From Dehalococcoidia bacterium UBA2160 (GTDB lineage: Bacteria; Chloroflexota; Dehalococcoidia; Lucifugimonadales; UBA1123): a DNA stretch of 48,203 nt. The stretch's first letter is position 1, and each line of letters begins with the position of its first letter. Under the pieces are notes generated by a model. That model searched no databases, was not told the origin of the DNA, and saw nothing but the letters and a program-made list of their open reading frames with translations. Positions 6,768 to 14,409 of the stretch are shown here, piece by piece. The stretch is from assembly GCA_002328865.1 (NCBI GenBank), contig DCWO01000073.1:1-48203 (forward strand), given 5' to 3'. A program made the position numbers and the translations under genes.

Positions 6768-8402
6768 TTGAACGGTAACCAAGCCATAGCGAAAATTCTT
6801 AAACTCGAGGGCGTTGAGTGGGTATCATGTTTCCCGTCCAACCCTCTCATCGAAGCCGTGGCCAACGAGGGCATACGGCTGGACATGTTCCGAACCGAGC
6901 GCGGCGCGATAATGGCCGCCGACGGCTATAGCCGAACCAGCGGACGCAAGAAGTTCGGCGTGACGATCACCCAGGGCGGGACAGGCGCTGAAAACGCGAT
7001 GGGCGGCATCGCCCAGGCATACGCGGACAACATCCCGATCCTGCTGCTTCCCGGTGGATCGCCACTCGCCAGTCGCAACGTGCGGCCAAGCTTCTTGGTC
7101 TCCGACGTGTACAGCCCGATCTCAAAACACGCCGAGCCCATCATGGCCTCCGGCCAAATCGGAGCGGTGTTGCGCCGGGCGTTCCACGGCATGCGCAACG
7201 GCAGCGGCGGCCCCATGACTGTCGAAACACCTGGCGACATCGGCGGCGCTGAGGCGCCGGACTCTGTCATTGAAAATTACAAGCCAGCGAAGCGGACAAT
7301 TGTCTCGCCGTCGCTCTCGGACGTCAAAGACGCCGTGAAAATCTTCCTCGCAGCCGAAAATCCAGTGATATGGGTCGGCGGCGGAGTCATCTTCGGCGAC
7401 GCCTGCGCTGAGCTCAAGGAGCTGGCCGAATTGACCGGCGTGCCCGTGTACACGACGATGCAAGGCAAGAGCGCCTTCCCCGAGGACCACGAGCTGTCGC
7501 TAGGCGCGGGAAGCAGCGCAACCACCCTGCCCGCAAGCACTTGGCTCAAGGAGAGCGACGTGCTGCTCGGGTTAGGCACCAGCCTCACGAAGACCAACTA
7601 CGGACAAGCCATTCCTCCGGGCAAGACCATCATCCACAATACCGAGAACATCGACGATATCAACAAGGACGAATCGGTTGACGTCGGTCTGCCCGGTGAC
7701 GTCAAAGTTACCCTGCAGATGATTCTGGACGAAGTCAAAGCGGCCATCGGCACAGGCGGCAGGACGACTGACGCGGCCGCACGGATCGCTGAGCTTCGCA
7801 CGAAGTGGATGGCCGACTGGACCCCTCTGCTGACGTCCGACCAAACCCCGCTAAACCACTACAGGGTCATCGGCGAGATCGACAAGAACCTGGACAAGGC
7901 CAACAGCGTCGTGACCCACGACGCCGGAACGCCCAGGGACACGATCACCCCCTTCTACCATGCCACCACTCCAGGCGGTTACGTCGGTTGGGGCAAGACC
8001 ACGCACCTCGGATTCGGGATCCCTCTGATGATCGGAACCAAAATCGCCAACCCTGACAAGTTTTGCTTGAACTTCATGGGCGACGCTGCGTTCGGCCACT
8101 CTTCCATCGACATTGAAGTGTCCGTTCGCATCGGGGCGCCGATCACCACCGTGGTGCTCAACAACGCGGGCATGGCGACCTACCCGTCGGGATACGAGGC
8201 CGCGCAGGAGCGTTTCGGCGTGACCAACATGGGCGGCAATTACGCCGACATGGCCGAGGCCATGGGCGCAACCGGCCTGGTCGTGAAGACTCCCGACGAG
8301 ATGGGCCCTGCGCTCATCGAGGCGCAGAAGCTGAACGCCGACGGCAAGACGGTGCTGATCGATGTCAACGCCGGATTCGAGTCTCGTCGGTCTCGGTTCT
8401 AG
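6768..8402 (+). CDS. Thiamine-pyrophosphate-requiring enzyme (acetolactate-synthase-like), copy 1
   Basis: This 544-residue enzyme has the three-domain layout of the acetolactate synthase/benzoylformate decarboxylase group: PYR domain (1-170), central Rossmann domain (190-320) and PP domain (360-540). The thiamine-activating glutamate is in RTERGAIMAADG, and GDAAFGHSSIDIE ... LNNAGMA is the TPP/Mg motif. The start is TTG at 6768, placed by AAAGGAG at 6755-6761. It is not a standard IlvB: no small subunit gene is nearby and it has a very similar paralog just downstream (8744-10381). It lies two genes from a phosphonopyruvate decarboxylase, so an alpha-keto acid or aldehyde substrate is plausible. 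Reaction unknown. Confidence 0.8.
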   Translation: MNGNQAIAKILKLEGVEWVSCFPSNPLIEAVANEGIRLDMFRTERGAIMAADGYSRTSGRKKFGVTITQGGTGAENAMGGIAQAYADNIPILLLPGGSPLASRNVRPSFLVSDVYSPISKHAEPIMASGQIGAVLRRAFHGMRNGSGGPMTVETPGDIGGAEAPDSVIENYKPAKRTIVSPSLSDVKDAVKIFLAAENPVIWVGGGVIFGDACAELKELAELTGVPVYTTMQGKSAFPEDHELSLGAGSSATTLPASTWLKESDVLLGLGTSLTKTNYGQAIPPGKTIIHNTENIDDINKDESVDVGLPGDVKVTLQMILDEVKAAIGTGGRTTDAAARIAELRTKWMADWTPLLTSDQTPLNHYRVIGEIDKNLDKANSVVTHDAGTPRDTITPFYHATTPGGYVGWGKTTHLGFGIPLMIGTKIANPDKFCLNFMGDAAFGHSSIDIEVSVRIGAPITTVVLNNAGMATYPSGYEAAQERFGVTNMGGNYADMAEAMGATGLVVKTPDEMGPALIEAQKLNADGKTVLIDVNAGFESRRSRF

Positions 8403-8532
8403 GCGCAGATCGGATCGACGCAATTCCGAGGATGCAATAGACAGGCTCGGCGCGAACGGAGGGATGGATTCTCCGTTTGCGCCAAACTCTTTCGCCCCGG
8501 GACTTCCAGGCGACGGCTTCTTTGTTGATGTC
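8403..8532. repeat. Intergenic hairpin between the two TPP genes
   Basis: An inverted repeat GGCGCGAACGGAG (8449-8461) / CTCCGTTTGCGCC (8471-8483) has one mismatch and a nine-base loop. The left arm with its flank (gacaggctcggcgcgaacgg) resembles the arms of the inverted repeat at 10405-10511. It could weaken transcription between the two paralogs or be a mobile repeat remnant. No T-run follows the stem. Confidence 0.5.
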
Positions 8533-8650
8533 GGTTTCCTTGTCGATGGCGCCGTCCCCAGATACGAGCCCTTGGGGTGCAGGGGCGAAGCCCCGCCGGG
8601 TCCTAGGGTGTCTCTGGAAAACGTTCGCGGGCGGGTGGGCGGGACCAAAC
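8533..8650 (+). repeat. Dispersed structured repeat B, copy 1
   Basis: This element aligns with 39275-39397. Shared blocks include GGGGTGCA, GCCGGG, GGGTGTC, GAAAAC and GGGTGGGCGGGACC. Three hairpins can be drawn: CCCCA / TGGGG around 8557-8577, GGGGC-GAA-GCCCC at 8582-8594, and CTAGGG-TGT-CTCTGG at 8613-8627, the last needing two G-U pairs. Copy 2 keeps the same three hairpins with different bases. It sits wholly between genes, upstream of the second TPP gene. Confidence 0.6.
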
Positions 8651-8743
8651 GGGCTTCATGAAACAGCTTCCAATGCACCGGTGAAATGTAGATTCGCCTC
8701 GGTCGAAAATTCCACTGATCGAACCCACATAGGAGTCACGCAC

Positions 8744-10381
8744 ATGAACGGCGTCGAAGCAGTCGCGGAGATACTGAAACGCGAAGGAACCGAGTTCCTC
8801 GCCGCGTTTCCGAGCCAGCCCTTAATCGACGCGGCCGCGCGGTTGGACATCAGGCCGATCGTATGCCGGCAGGAGCGCATCGGCGCGGCCATCGCCGACG
8901 GCATCAGCCGTACGACCAACGGCAAGCGCCTCGGCGTTTTCTCGATGCAGCAAGGCCCGGGGTCCGAGAACTCATTGCCCGGCGCAATTCAGGCGTTTGG
9001 GGACAACGTCCCGGTGCTGCTGCTGCCGGGCGGTTCGGCGACCGATCGCCTGAACGTCGACCCGAACTTCTTCGCCGTGCCTCACTATGAACGCGTGACC
9101 AAGTGGGCGGCACAGATCAACCGGATCGAGCGCGTCCCCGAGCTCATGCGCCGCGCCTTCTACCATCTTCGCACCGGAAAAGGCGGCCCGGTGCTGGTAG
9201 AGCTGCCCACTGACGTTGGGTCGGCGGCATACCCCGGCGAGCTTGAATACAGGCCGGTGACATCGAATCGCACTGCACCGGATGCTCACGACGTCGGCGA
9301 AGTCGCGGCGGCGTTGCTGGGCGCCAAGGACCTCGTGATCCACGCGGGTCAGGGGGTCATGTACGCGGAGGCGACGGACGAACTCGAACAGCTTGCGGAA
9401 CTGCTTCAGGCGCCAGTCATGACGACCATGGCGGGCAAGAGCGGCTTCCCGGAGAACCACCCGCTCTCGCTGGGCGCGTCAGCGGTCTCCACGACAAAAC
9501 CCATCTCGGTGTTTCTCAACCAGGCCGATGTCGTTTTCGGCATCGGATGCAGCTTCACGAAATCCGGCTACGCAAAGGCCATCCCGTCCGGCAAGGTCAT
9601 CATCCACTCGACCAACGACGCCATGGACGTGCACAAAGACTACGCCGCGGACCTGGCCCTCATCGGCGACGCCAAACTCACCCTCCAGGCATTGATCGCC
9701 GAGATCGAGGCGCGGACGAATGGCGCAGGCAATCGGAACGACGACCAGACCGCGGCCAGCGTCCAGGCGGTCAAAAAGGAATGGCTGGGCGAATGGATGC
9801 CCCAACTGACGTCCAACGAGACCCCGCTGAACCAGTACCGCATCATCTGGAACCTTATGCACCTAGTGGACCGCGCAAACACCATCATCACCCACGACGC
9901 CGGCAGCCCGCGCGACCAACTCACGCCTTTCTGGGAGAGCGTGGCGCCCCGTTCGTACATGGGCTGGGGGAAGTCTACCCAACTCGGGTACGGACTCGGC
10001 ATCACCATGGGAGCAAAGCTCGCCGAACCCGACAAGCTGTGCATCAACATAATGGGTGACGCGGCAATCGGGATGGTCGGAATGGACCTCGAGACCGCCG
10101 TCAGGAATAGCATCGGCATCCTAACTATTGTGTTCAACAACGGGGCCATGGCCATCGAGCGTGACACGATGCCGATGGCGATCGAGAAATACGGCTCCGT
10201 CTACCAGGGCGGCGATTACCGTGCGGTGGCCAAAGCCCTCGGCGGCTGGGCGGTCCGCGTCGAGAAGCCCGAGGAGATCATTCCCGCGCTAACGCAAGCA
10301 ATCGAGATCACCAAGACGGGCGCCCCGGCGCTCGTGGAGTGCATCGTCAAAGAGGGTTTCGACTTCTCGCGGTATCCGTAG
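8744..10381 (+). CDS. Thiamine-pyrophosphate-requiring enzyme (acetolactate-synthase-like), copy 2
   Basis: This 545-residue enzyme is a paralog of the gene at 6768-8402. About half of the first 58 aligned residues are identical by my count. It keeps the activating glutamate (CRQERIGAAIADG) and the TPP motif GDAAIGMVGMDLE ... FNNGAMA. The ATG at 8744 is set by AGGAG (8731-8735). The frame is open further upstream, but that part only translates repeat DNA. The substrate-facing residues differ from copy 1: MAIERDTMP follows the TPP motif where copy 1 has MATYPSGYE. The two may therefore take different acyl acceptors or form a mixed complex. Orientation and spacing suggest co-transcription through the repeats. 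Function beyond TPP chemistry is not known. Confidence 0.8.
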   Translation: MNGVEAVAEILKREGTEFLAAFPSQPLIDAAARLDIRPIVCRQERIGAAIADGISRTTNGKRLGVFSMQQGPGSENSLPGAIQAFGDNVPVLLLPGGSATDRLNVDPNFFAVPHYERVTKWAAQINRIERVPELMRRAFYHLRTGKGGPVLVELPTDVGSAAYPGELEYRPVTSNRTAPDAHDVGEVAAALLGAKDLVIHAGQGVMYAEATDELEQLAELLQAPVMTTMAGKSGFPENHPLSLGASAVSTTKPISVFLNQADVVFGIGCSFTKSGYAKAIPSGKVIIHSTNDAMDVHKDYAADLALIGDAKLTLQALIAEIEARTNGAGNRNDDQTAASVQAVKKEWLGEWMPQLTSNETPLNQYRIIWNLMHLVDRANTIITHDAGSPRDQLTPFWESVAPRSYMGWGKSTQLGYGLGITMGAKLAEPDKLCINIMGDAAIGMVGMDLETAVRNSIGILTIVFNNGAMAIERDTMPMAIEKYGSVYQGGDYRAVAKALGGWAVRVEKPEEIIPALTQAIEITKTGAPALVECIVKEGFDFSRYP

Positions 10382-10404
10382 GCGCGAGGAGCAGGCCAGG
10401 CCAC

Positions 10405-10511
10405 GGTTCGACAGGCTCACACCGAACGGAAAACACCCCCGCGACTTCGATATGAGCATGTCGCGGACGGGTCGGGTTGCTGGTTTTCCGTTCGGCCTGA
10501 GCTTGTCGAGG
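10405..10511. repeat. Nested inverted repeat between convergent genes
   Basis: The outer arms at 10405-10434 and 10483-10511 (cores CCGAACGGAAAAC and GTTTTCCGTTCGG) are nearly complementary over about 29 bases. An inner stem CGCGAC (10440-10445) / GTCGCG (10460-10465) lies between them. The arms carry the words ttcgacaggctcac and gagcttgtcgagg, which recur as intergenic repeats in many bacterial genomes. It lies between the convergent TPP and TlpA-like genes and could end transcription from both sides. Confidence 0.6.
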
Positions 10512-10533
10512 GCCCGCCGGCGGCGCGGGTTCA

Positions 10534-11133
10534 CTAGAACTTCTGGAAACCGCCAGGCGTCTCGCCCTCGGCGTCGCCCGACGGGCTGACACCGGCTAGC
10601 AGAGCTTCGACCCAGTCGACGAGCTTGCTCTCAGCCAATGCGCCCACCCATCGTCCCTGGACAATGCCGGCGGCATCAACGAAGAACGTGACCGGCAACC
10701 CGATCACGCCGTAGTCCACGGTTATCGTTCCGTCGAGGTCTCTGCCGTTGGGGAACGTCAGGCCGAACTCGTCGACGTACGCTTGGGCAACCTCTTCTCC
10801 ATCCTGGATGTCCACTCCGACGAACACGATGCCCTTGTCCGCGTAGGTCCCCCAGGTCCGCTCGAACCCCGGAGATTCCTGCCGGCATGGCGGGCACCAA
10901 GAAGCCCAGAAATTGACCACCATCGGCTTTCCGAGATGCTCCGCGGTATCGAACGTGCCTCCGCCGATGAGCGGCATGGAGAACGATTCGGCGGGGTTGC
11001 CGACTCTAGTGACACCGCTGCGCCCGGTCACAGGAGATTTGTTCGTCAGGCCCACGGCCAACAAGGTCACGAACAAACCGGAGAGCGTCAACGCGGCCGC
11101 TATCGTACCCAGTTTCTTCCTATTCAGATTCAT
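10534..11133 (-). CDS. TlpA-like membrane-anchored thiol-disulfide oxidoreductase
   Basis: This 199-residue protein has an N-terminal membrane anchor or signal (residues 8-30) and an extracytoplasmic thioredoxin fold. The active site is C80-P-P-C83 in NFWASWCPPCRQ, typical of TlpA/ResA proteins that keep thiols reduced during cytochrome c or copper-centre assembly. The cis-proline loop reads GLPVTFFVD. ATG 11133 follows GGAG by about nine bases; the frame is open 17 codons further but lacks a better site. It stands alone between a TPP gene (convergent) and a collagen-like gene (divergent), with no cytochrome c maturation genes nearby. The partner protein is unknown. Confidence 0.85.
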   Translation of the reverse strand: MNLNRKKLGTIAAALTLSGLFVTLLAVGLTNKSPVTGRSGVTRVGNPAESFSMPLIGGGTFDTAEHLGKPMVVNFWASWCPPCRQESPGFERTWGTYADKGIVFVGVDIQDGEEVAQAYVDEFGLTFPNGRDLDGTITVDYGVIGLPVTFFVDAAGIVQGRWVGALAESKLVDWVEALLAGVSPSGDAEGETPGGFQKF

Positions 11134-11303
11134 TCCGACGTCTCCGCTGTTTAGTGGCCGCGGTCGATAACCATATATCTTCATAGGCCGTCAACCGGGC
11201 GCCATCAGTTGTCGTCCGAGAATATTGTAGAAAGTGGCAGTCGCGGTGTCCATGCCATCTGAAGACCGTGGGCTGCATCAAATGAACATTGGGGGCAATA
11301 TCG

Positions 11304-11332
11304 TTGGCGACTGTGGACATCCTGCATACACT
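11304..11332 (+). promoter_or_regulatory. Candidate sigma-70 promoter of the collagen-like gene
   Basis: TTGGCG (11304-11309), a 17-base spacer and TACACT (11327-11332) each match four of six consensus bases. Transcription would begin about seven bases on, at or next to the ATG at 11339, which would make the message leaderless. Confidence 0.35.
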
Positions 11333-11338
11333 TTGGAT

Positions 11339-12469
11339 ATGACTGACCGACTGAAGGCAACTGAACGCCACGGGACTTCTGCATCTGTCGCGCTGTCTCC
11401 GAGAGATGCGATCGAGGTTGACGCCTCTCCGCGCCGCCCGTCGAAGAGAGGCGCCGGACTGCTTTCGCCCGTGCTGCTGGCGGGCGTTCTGTTCCTCACC
11501 CTGGCTTGCGGATACATACCGTTCTTGGGCGATGAGGAAGCCGTGGATACGGCTGAGGCGAGCGAAACCGAGGGAGCCGAGTCGAACGAAGAAGGCGGCG
11601 GCGAAGGTGAAGCCGATACGACCGAAGGCGGAAGCGAGGCTCCAGCCGAAACGCCGGAAGGCGCCGCCGCACCGGCTGAGCAATCCGCCGCCAGCGGTAC
11701 GGCCGGCGCTCAGGGCGCCACGGGCCCGCAAGGCGAAGTAGGACCTGCAGGTTCGCCGGGACCGGAAGGACCCAAGGGCGAACCAGGATCTCCGGGGTTA
11801 CAAGGATTGACCGGACCGCCGGGCGAGCCCGGTCCGCAAGGACTCACGGGGGCCACCGGAGAAAAAGGCGAATTCGGAGACAGGGGCGTCCTCGGGCCTC
11901 CGGGTCCTGAAGGACCGGAAGGACCGCCCGGACCAGCGGGAGTTGCAGGACCCGCGGGCCCTGAAGGACCGGAGGGACCGGTCGGACCGGAAGGGCCGGA
12001 AGGATCTGGCGTTCAAGGCGTCCAAGGCGTGGCTGGGCCGGTTGGATCCACGGGGCCGGCGGGACCAGTCGGGCCGGCGGGACCGGTTGGACCCCAAGGA
12101 CCTGCTGGTGATCCGAGCGGACCCAAAGGCGATAAAGGCGACACTGGCACAGGAGTGGCTGGACCGGCAGGGCCGACCGGTCCAGCCGGCGCCATCGGGC
12201 CCGCGGGACCGGTGGGACCGGCCGGCGGCGTCGGAGACCACGTCATTGTCTCGCAAAACGTCGAGACACAGGCCGCTGAGTTGACCATCGAAATTCCCTG
12301 CGGCACTGATAGGACAGTCCTTGGAGGCGGGTTCGCCGTGCACCGCGACGACGTGTTCGTTCGGTTCAGCCTGCCCCTGCTCGACGGCACCGCGTGGAGG
12401 GTCAAGGCGAACGGTCCCGAGGGAATCGACTGGGCCATGCAGGTCTACGCCATCTGTGTCTTGAAGTAA
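11339..12469 (+). CDS. Collagen-like Gly-X-Y repeat surface protein
   Basis: This 376-residue protein (from ATG 11339) has a hydrophobic stretch ending in a cysteine (LLAGVLFLTLACG), which may be a lipoprotein signal with a weak lipobox or a membrane anchor. A Glu/Ala/Gly-rich acidic linker follows. About 59 Gly-X-Y triplets (roughly 11705-12238) are rich in GPxGPx with Pro, Glu, Gln and Lys, as in bacterial collagens. A compact 75-residue C-terminal domain with two cysteines ends the protein; such domains often drive trimer formation. It is probably a trimeric rod on the cell surface. Upstream in-frame GTG/ATG codons exist (from 11234), so the start is uncertain. It is convergent with the efflux pump gene, only 15 bases away. 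Confidence 0.85.
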   Translation: MTDRLKATERHGTSASVALSPRDAIEVDASPRRPSKRGAGLLSPVLLAGVLFLTLACGYIPFLGDEEAVDTAEASETEGAESNEEGGGEGEADTTEGGSEAPAETPEGAAAPAEQSAASGTAGAQGATGPQGEVGPAGSPGPEGPKGEPGSPGLQGLTGPPGEPGPQGLTGATGEKGEFGDRGVLGPPGPEGPEGPPGPAGVAGPAGPEGPEGPVGPEGPEGSGVQGVQGVAGPVGSTGPAGPVGPAGPVGPQGPAGDPSGPKGDKGDTGTGVAGPAGPTGPAGAIGPAGPVGPAGGVGDHVIVSQNVETQAAELTIEIPCGTDRTVLGGGFAVHRDDVFVRFSLPLLDGTAWRVKANGPEGIDWAMQVYAICVLK

Positions 12470-12484
12470 TTTTCGGAGACGAGG

Positions 12485-14167
12485 TCAGTCGCCATCGGCG
12501 ACGCCCGGCGCCTCACTGAGTCGCGAGGTTGCTTCACTCTGGACCTTGGACTGTCGCAAGAACAATGTCACGACGAACGCGCTCGCCACTACGACAACGC
12601 TTATCGTGAATACGTCCCCGATTGCTCCGGCCAGCGCGGATTTCATGAGCGCGACAAGCTGGTCGGCTTTCGCAGCGCCCTCAGGACCTGTTTGCTCGAG
12701 ACTGCCGCGAAGCGCCACGAGGGCTTCAGGGTTGACGAGAGCCTGCGGGTTCCCTTGCAGGGATTCAAATTGGCCCGGCGGCAGAGCCTGACTCAGCGTA
12801 TCAGTCATCGTCTCAGCCAACCTTGAAGCGAACCGGTTGGCCATCACGGCGCCCAAAACGGCCAGGCCCAGCATGCCGCCGATCGAGCGGTAGAACTGAG
12901 TCGCCGAAGTGGCGATCCCCATCACACTGAACGTCACCGAGTTTTGCACCGCCAGCGTGAACACGGGGAATGTGGTGCCAAGGCCAAAGCCCATCACGAT
13001 CAGATACCCCACTGCCGTGCCAAATCTGGTCGTCTCATCCATGTTCCCGATCAAGTACATCCCCGTTGTCATGATCGCTATGCCGATCAATGCCTGAATC
13101 CGGTAATGCCCTCCGGTTCTCGACAGTATCTGGCCAGACAAACCCGCTCCGAAAACGACACCCATCATCATCGGCGTGAGGAAGCTCCCGCTCGACGTGG
13201 CTGAAGCTCCCAACACGCCCTGGAAGAACAGCGGAATGAATATGATCGCGCCGAACATCCCGAACCCGGTCAGGAATATCGCGATCAACGACACCGTCAC
13301 CATGCGATTCTTGTAGATGTCCAACGGCATTATCGGCGCCGCGGTCCTCGACTCGACCATCACGAAGACGATCGACATCGCGAGTCCAAATCCGAGAGCG
13401 CCGATGACCTGCACCGAGACCCATTCGTACTGCACGCCTCCCCAGGACAGCCCGAGCAGCAGGGGAACCACGCCCAGAACCAAAGCAGCCATGCCGAGAT
13501 ATTCGAGTTGGCGGTCGGTTTCGCTTCCGGGTCTTCTGGTGTCGGGGAAGAACTTGATGAACAGGCCGACGATCGGAATGGCGATCGGTACGTTGACGAG
13601 AAACACCCAGTTCCAAGACAGGTTGTCGGTGATGAAACCGCCGAGGGTCGGGCCGAGGACGGACGACAGACCGAATACACCGGCCATCAAACCCTGGAAT
13701 TTGCCTCGGTCCTCGGGAGGGAACAGGTCCGCGATTGACACGAACGAGATCGCCATGATGACGCCGCCGCCGACGCCCTGCAACGCCCGTGAGAGGATGA
13801 GTTGGTTCATCGTCCCGCTCAGTCCAGCCGCGACCGAGCCTGTGACGAAAACCAGGATCCCCGCGATGTAGAACATCTTGCGGCCGTACATGTCGGTCAG
13901 CCGGCCGACGATGGGAACGACGGTAGTCGATGCCACAAGATATGCGGTGGTCACCCAGGTGAAACTGTCGAAGCCGCCCAGATCGGCGATGATGCGTGGC
14001 ATCGCGGTGCCGACGACAGTCTGATCCAGCGATGCGAGGAACATGGCCAGCATGACCCCGGCCATTGTGAGCACCACGGTGCGGCGCGACAGTTGGATGA
14101 AGTTATCCTGACGAGGCGCCGAGGCCTGTTTCGAGCCTGCCCCGGCGTGTTGTGACGGGATTTCCAT
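12485..14167 (-). CDS. MFS efflux pump, DHA2 family (EmrB/QacA type, 14 TM)
   Basis: This 560-residue drug:H+ antiporter of the DHA2 group should have 14 membrane helices. LDQTVVGTAMPRI (47-59) in helix 1 is the DHA2-specific motif, and GRLTDMYGRK (88-97) is the loop 2-3 motif A. SRALQGVGGGVIMAIS and GPTLGGFITDNLSWNWVFLVNVP are motifs B/C of exporters. A long loop between the last helices (about 440-510) is also typical. The N-terminus is polar for 27 residues. No TetR- or MarR-type regulator and no membrane-fusion partner lies beside it. It may export a hydrophobic toxin or a self-made product; substrate unknown. Confidence 0.9.
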   Translation of the reverse strand: MEIPSQHAGAGSKQASAPRQDNFIQLSRRTVVLTMAGVMLAMFLASLDQTVVGTAMPRIIADLGGFDSFTWVTTAYLVASTTVVPIVGRLTDMYGRKMFYIAGILVFVTGSVAAGLSGTMNQLILSRALQGVGGGVIMAISFVSIADLFPPEDRGKFQGLMAGVFGLSSVLGPTLGGFITDNLSWNWVFLVNVPIAIPIVGLFIKFFPDTRRPGSETDRQLEYLGMAALVLGVVPLLLGLSWGGVQYEWVSVQVIGALGFGLAMSIVFVMVESRTAAPIMPLDIYKNRMVTVSLIAIFLTGFGMFGAIIFIPLFFQGVLGASATSSGSFLTPMMMGVVFGAGLSGQILSRTGGHYRIQALIGIAIMTTGMYLIGNMDETTRFGTAVGYLIVMGFGLGTTFPVFTLAVQNSVTFSVMGIATSATQFYRSIGGMLGLAVLGAVMANRFASRLAETMTDTLSQALPPGQFESLQGNPQALVNPEALVALRGSLEQTGPEGAAKADQLVALMKSALAGAIGDVFTISVVVVASAFVVTLFLRQSKVQSEATSRLSEAPGVADGD

Positions 14168-14409
14168 TCAACTCTCCTGTACCCTGTGGTTCGCGATTCT
14201 TGTGCCTGATTCGCGCGAACGTGCCTTAAATTGTCTCGCAGCCGGGCGCCTTGCGCCACTTTATGCCGCGATGCTGTGATCGAGTTGCCGTCTGGATTAG
14301 CAACGGGAGGGACCGAAAAGACAAGAGGGGCGGAAGCGGCAGGAAGGCGCGACAGTCGAGCGCGAGCGCCATTGGCTGGTGAGACACAGAGCGGCGCAGA
14401 CCTGATTCG

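Noticed and set aside
11705..12238. Regular short repeats that could suggest a CRISPR or tandem array
   Set aside because: They are Gly-X-Y codons of one open frame with period nine bases, not spaced direct repeats.
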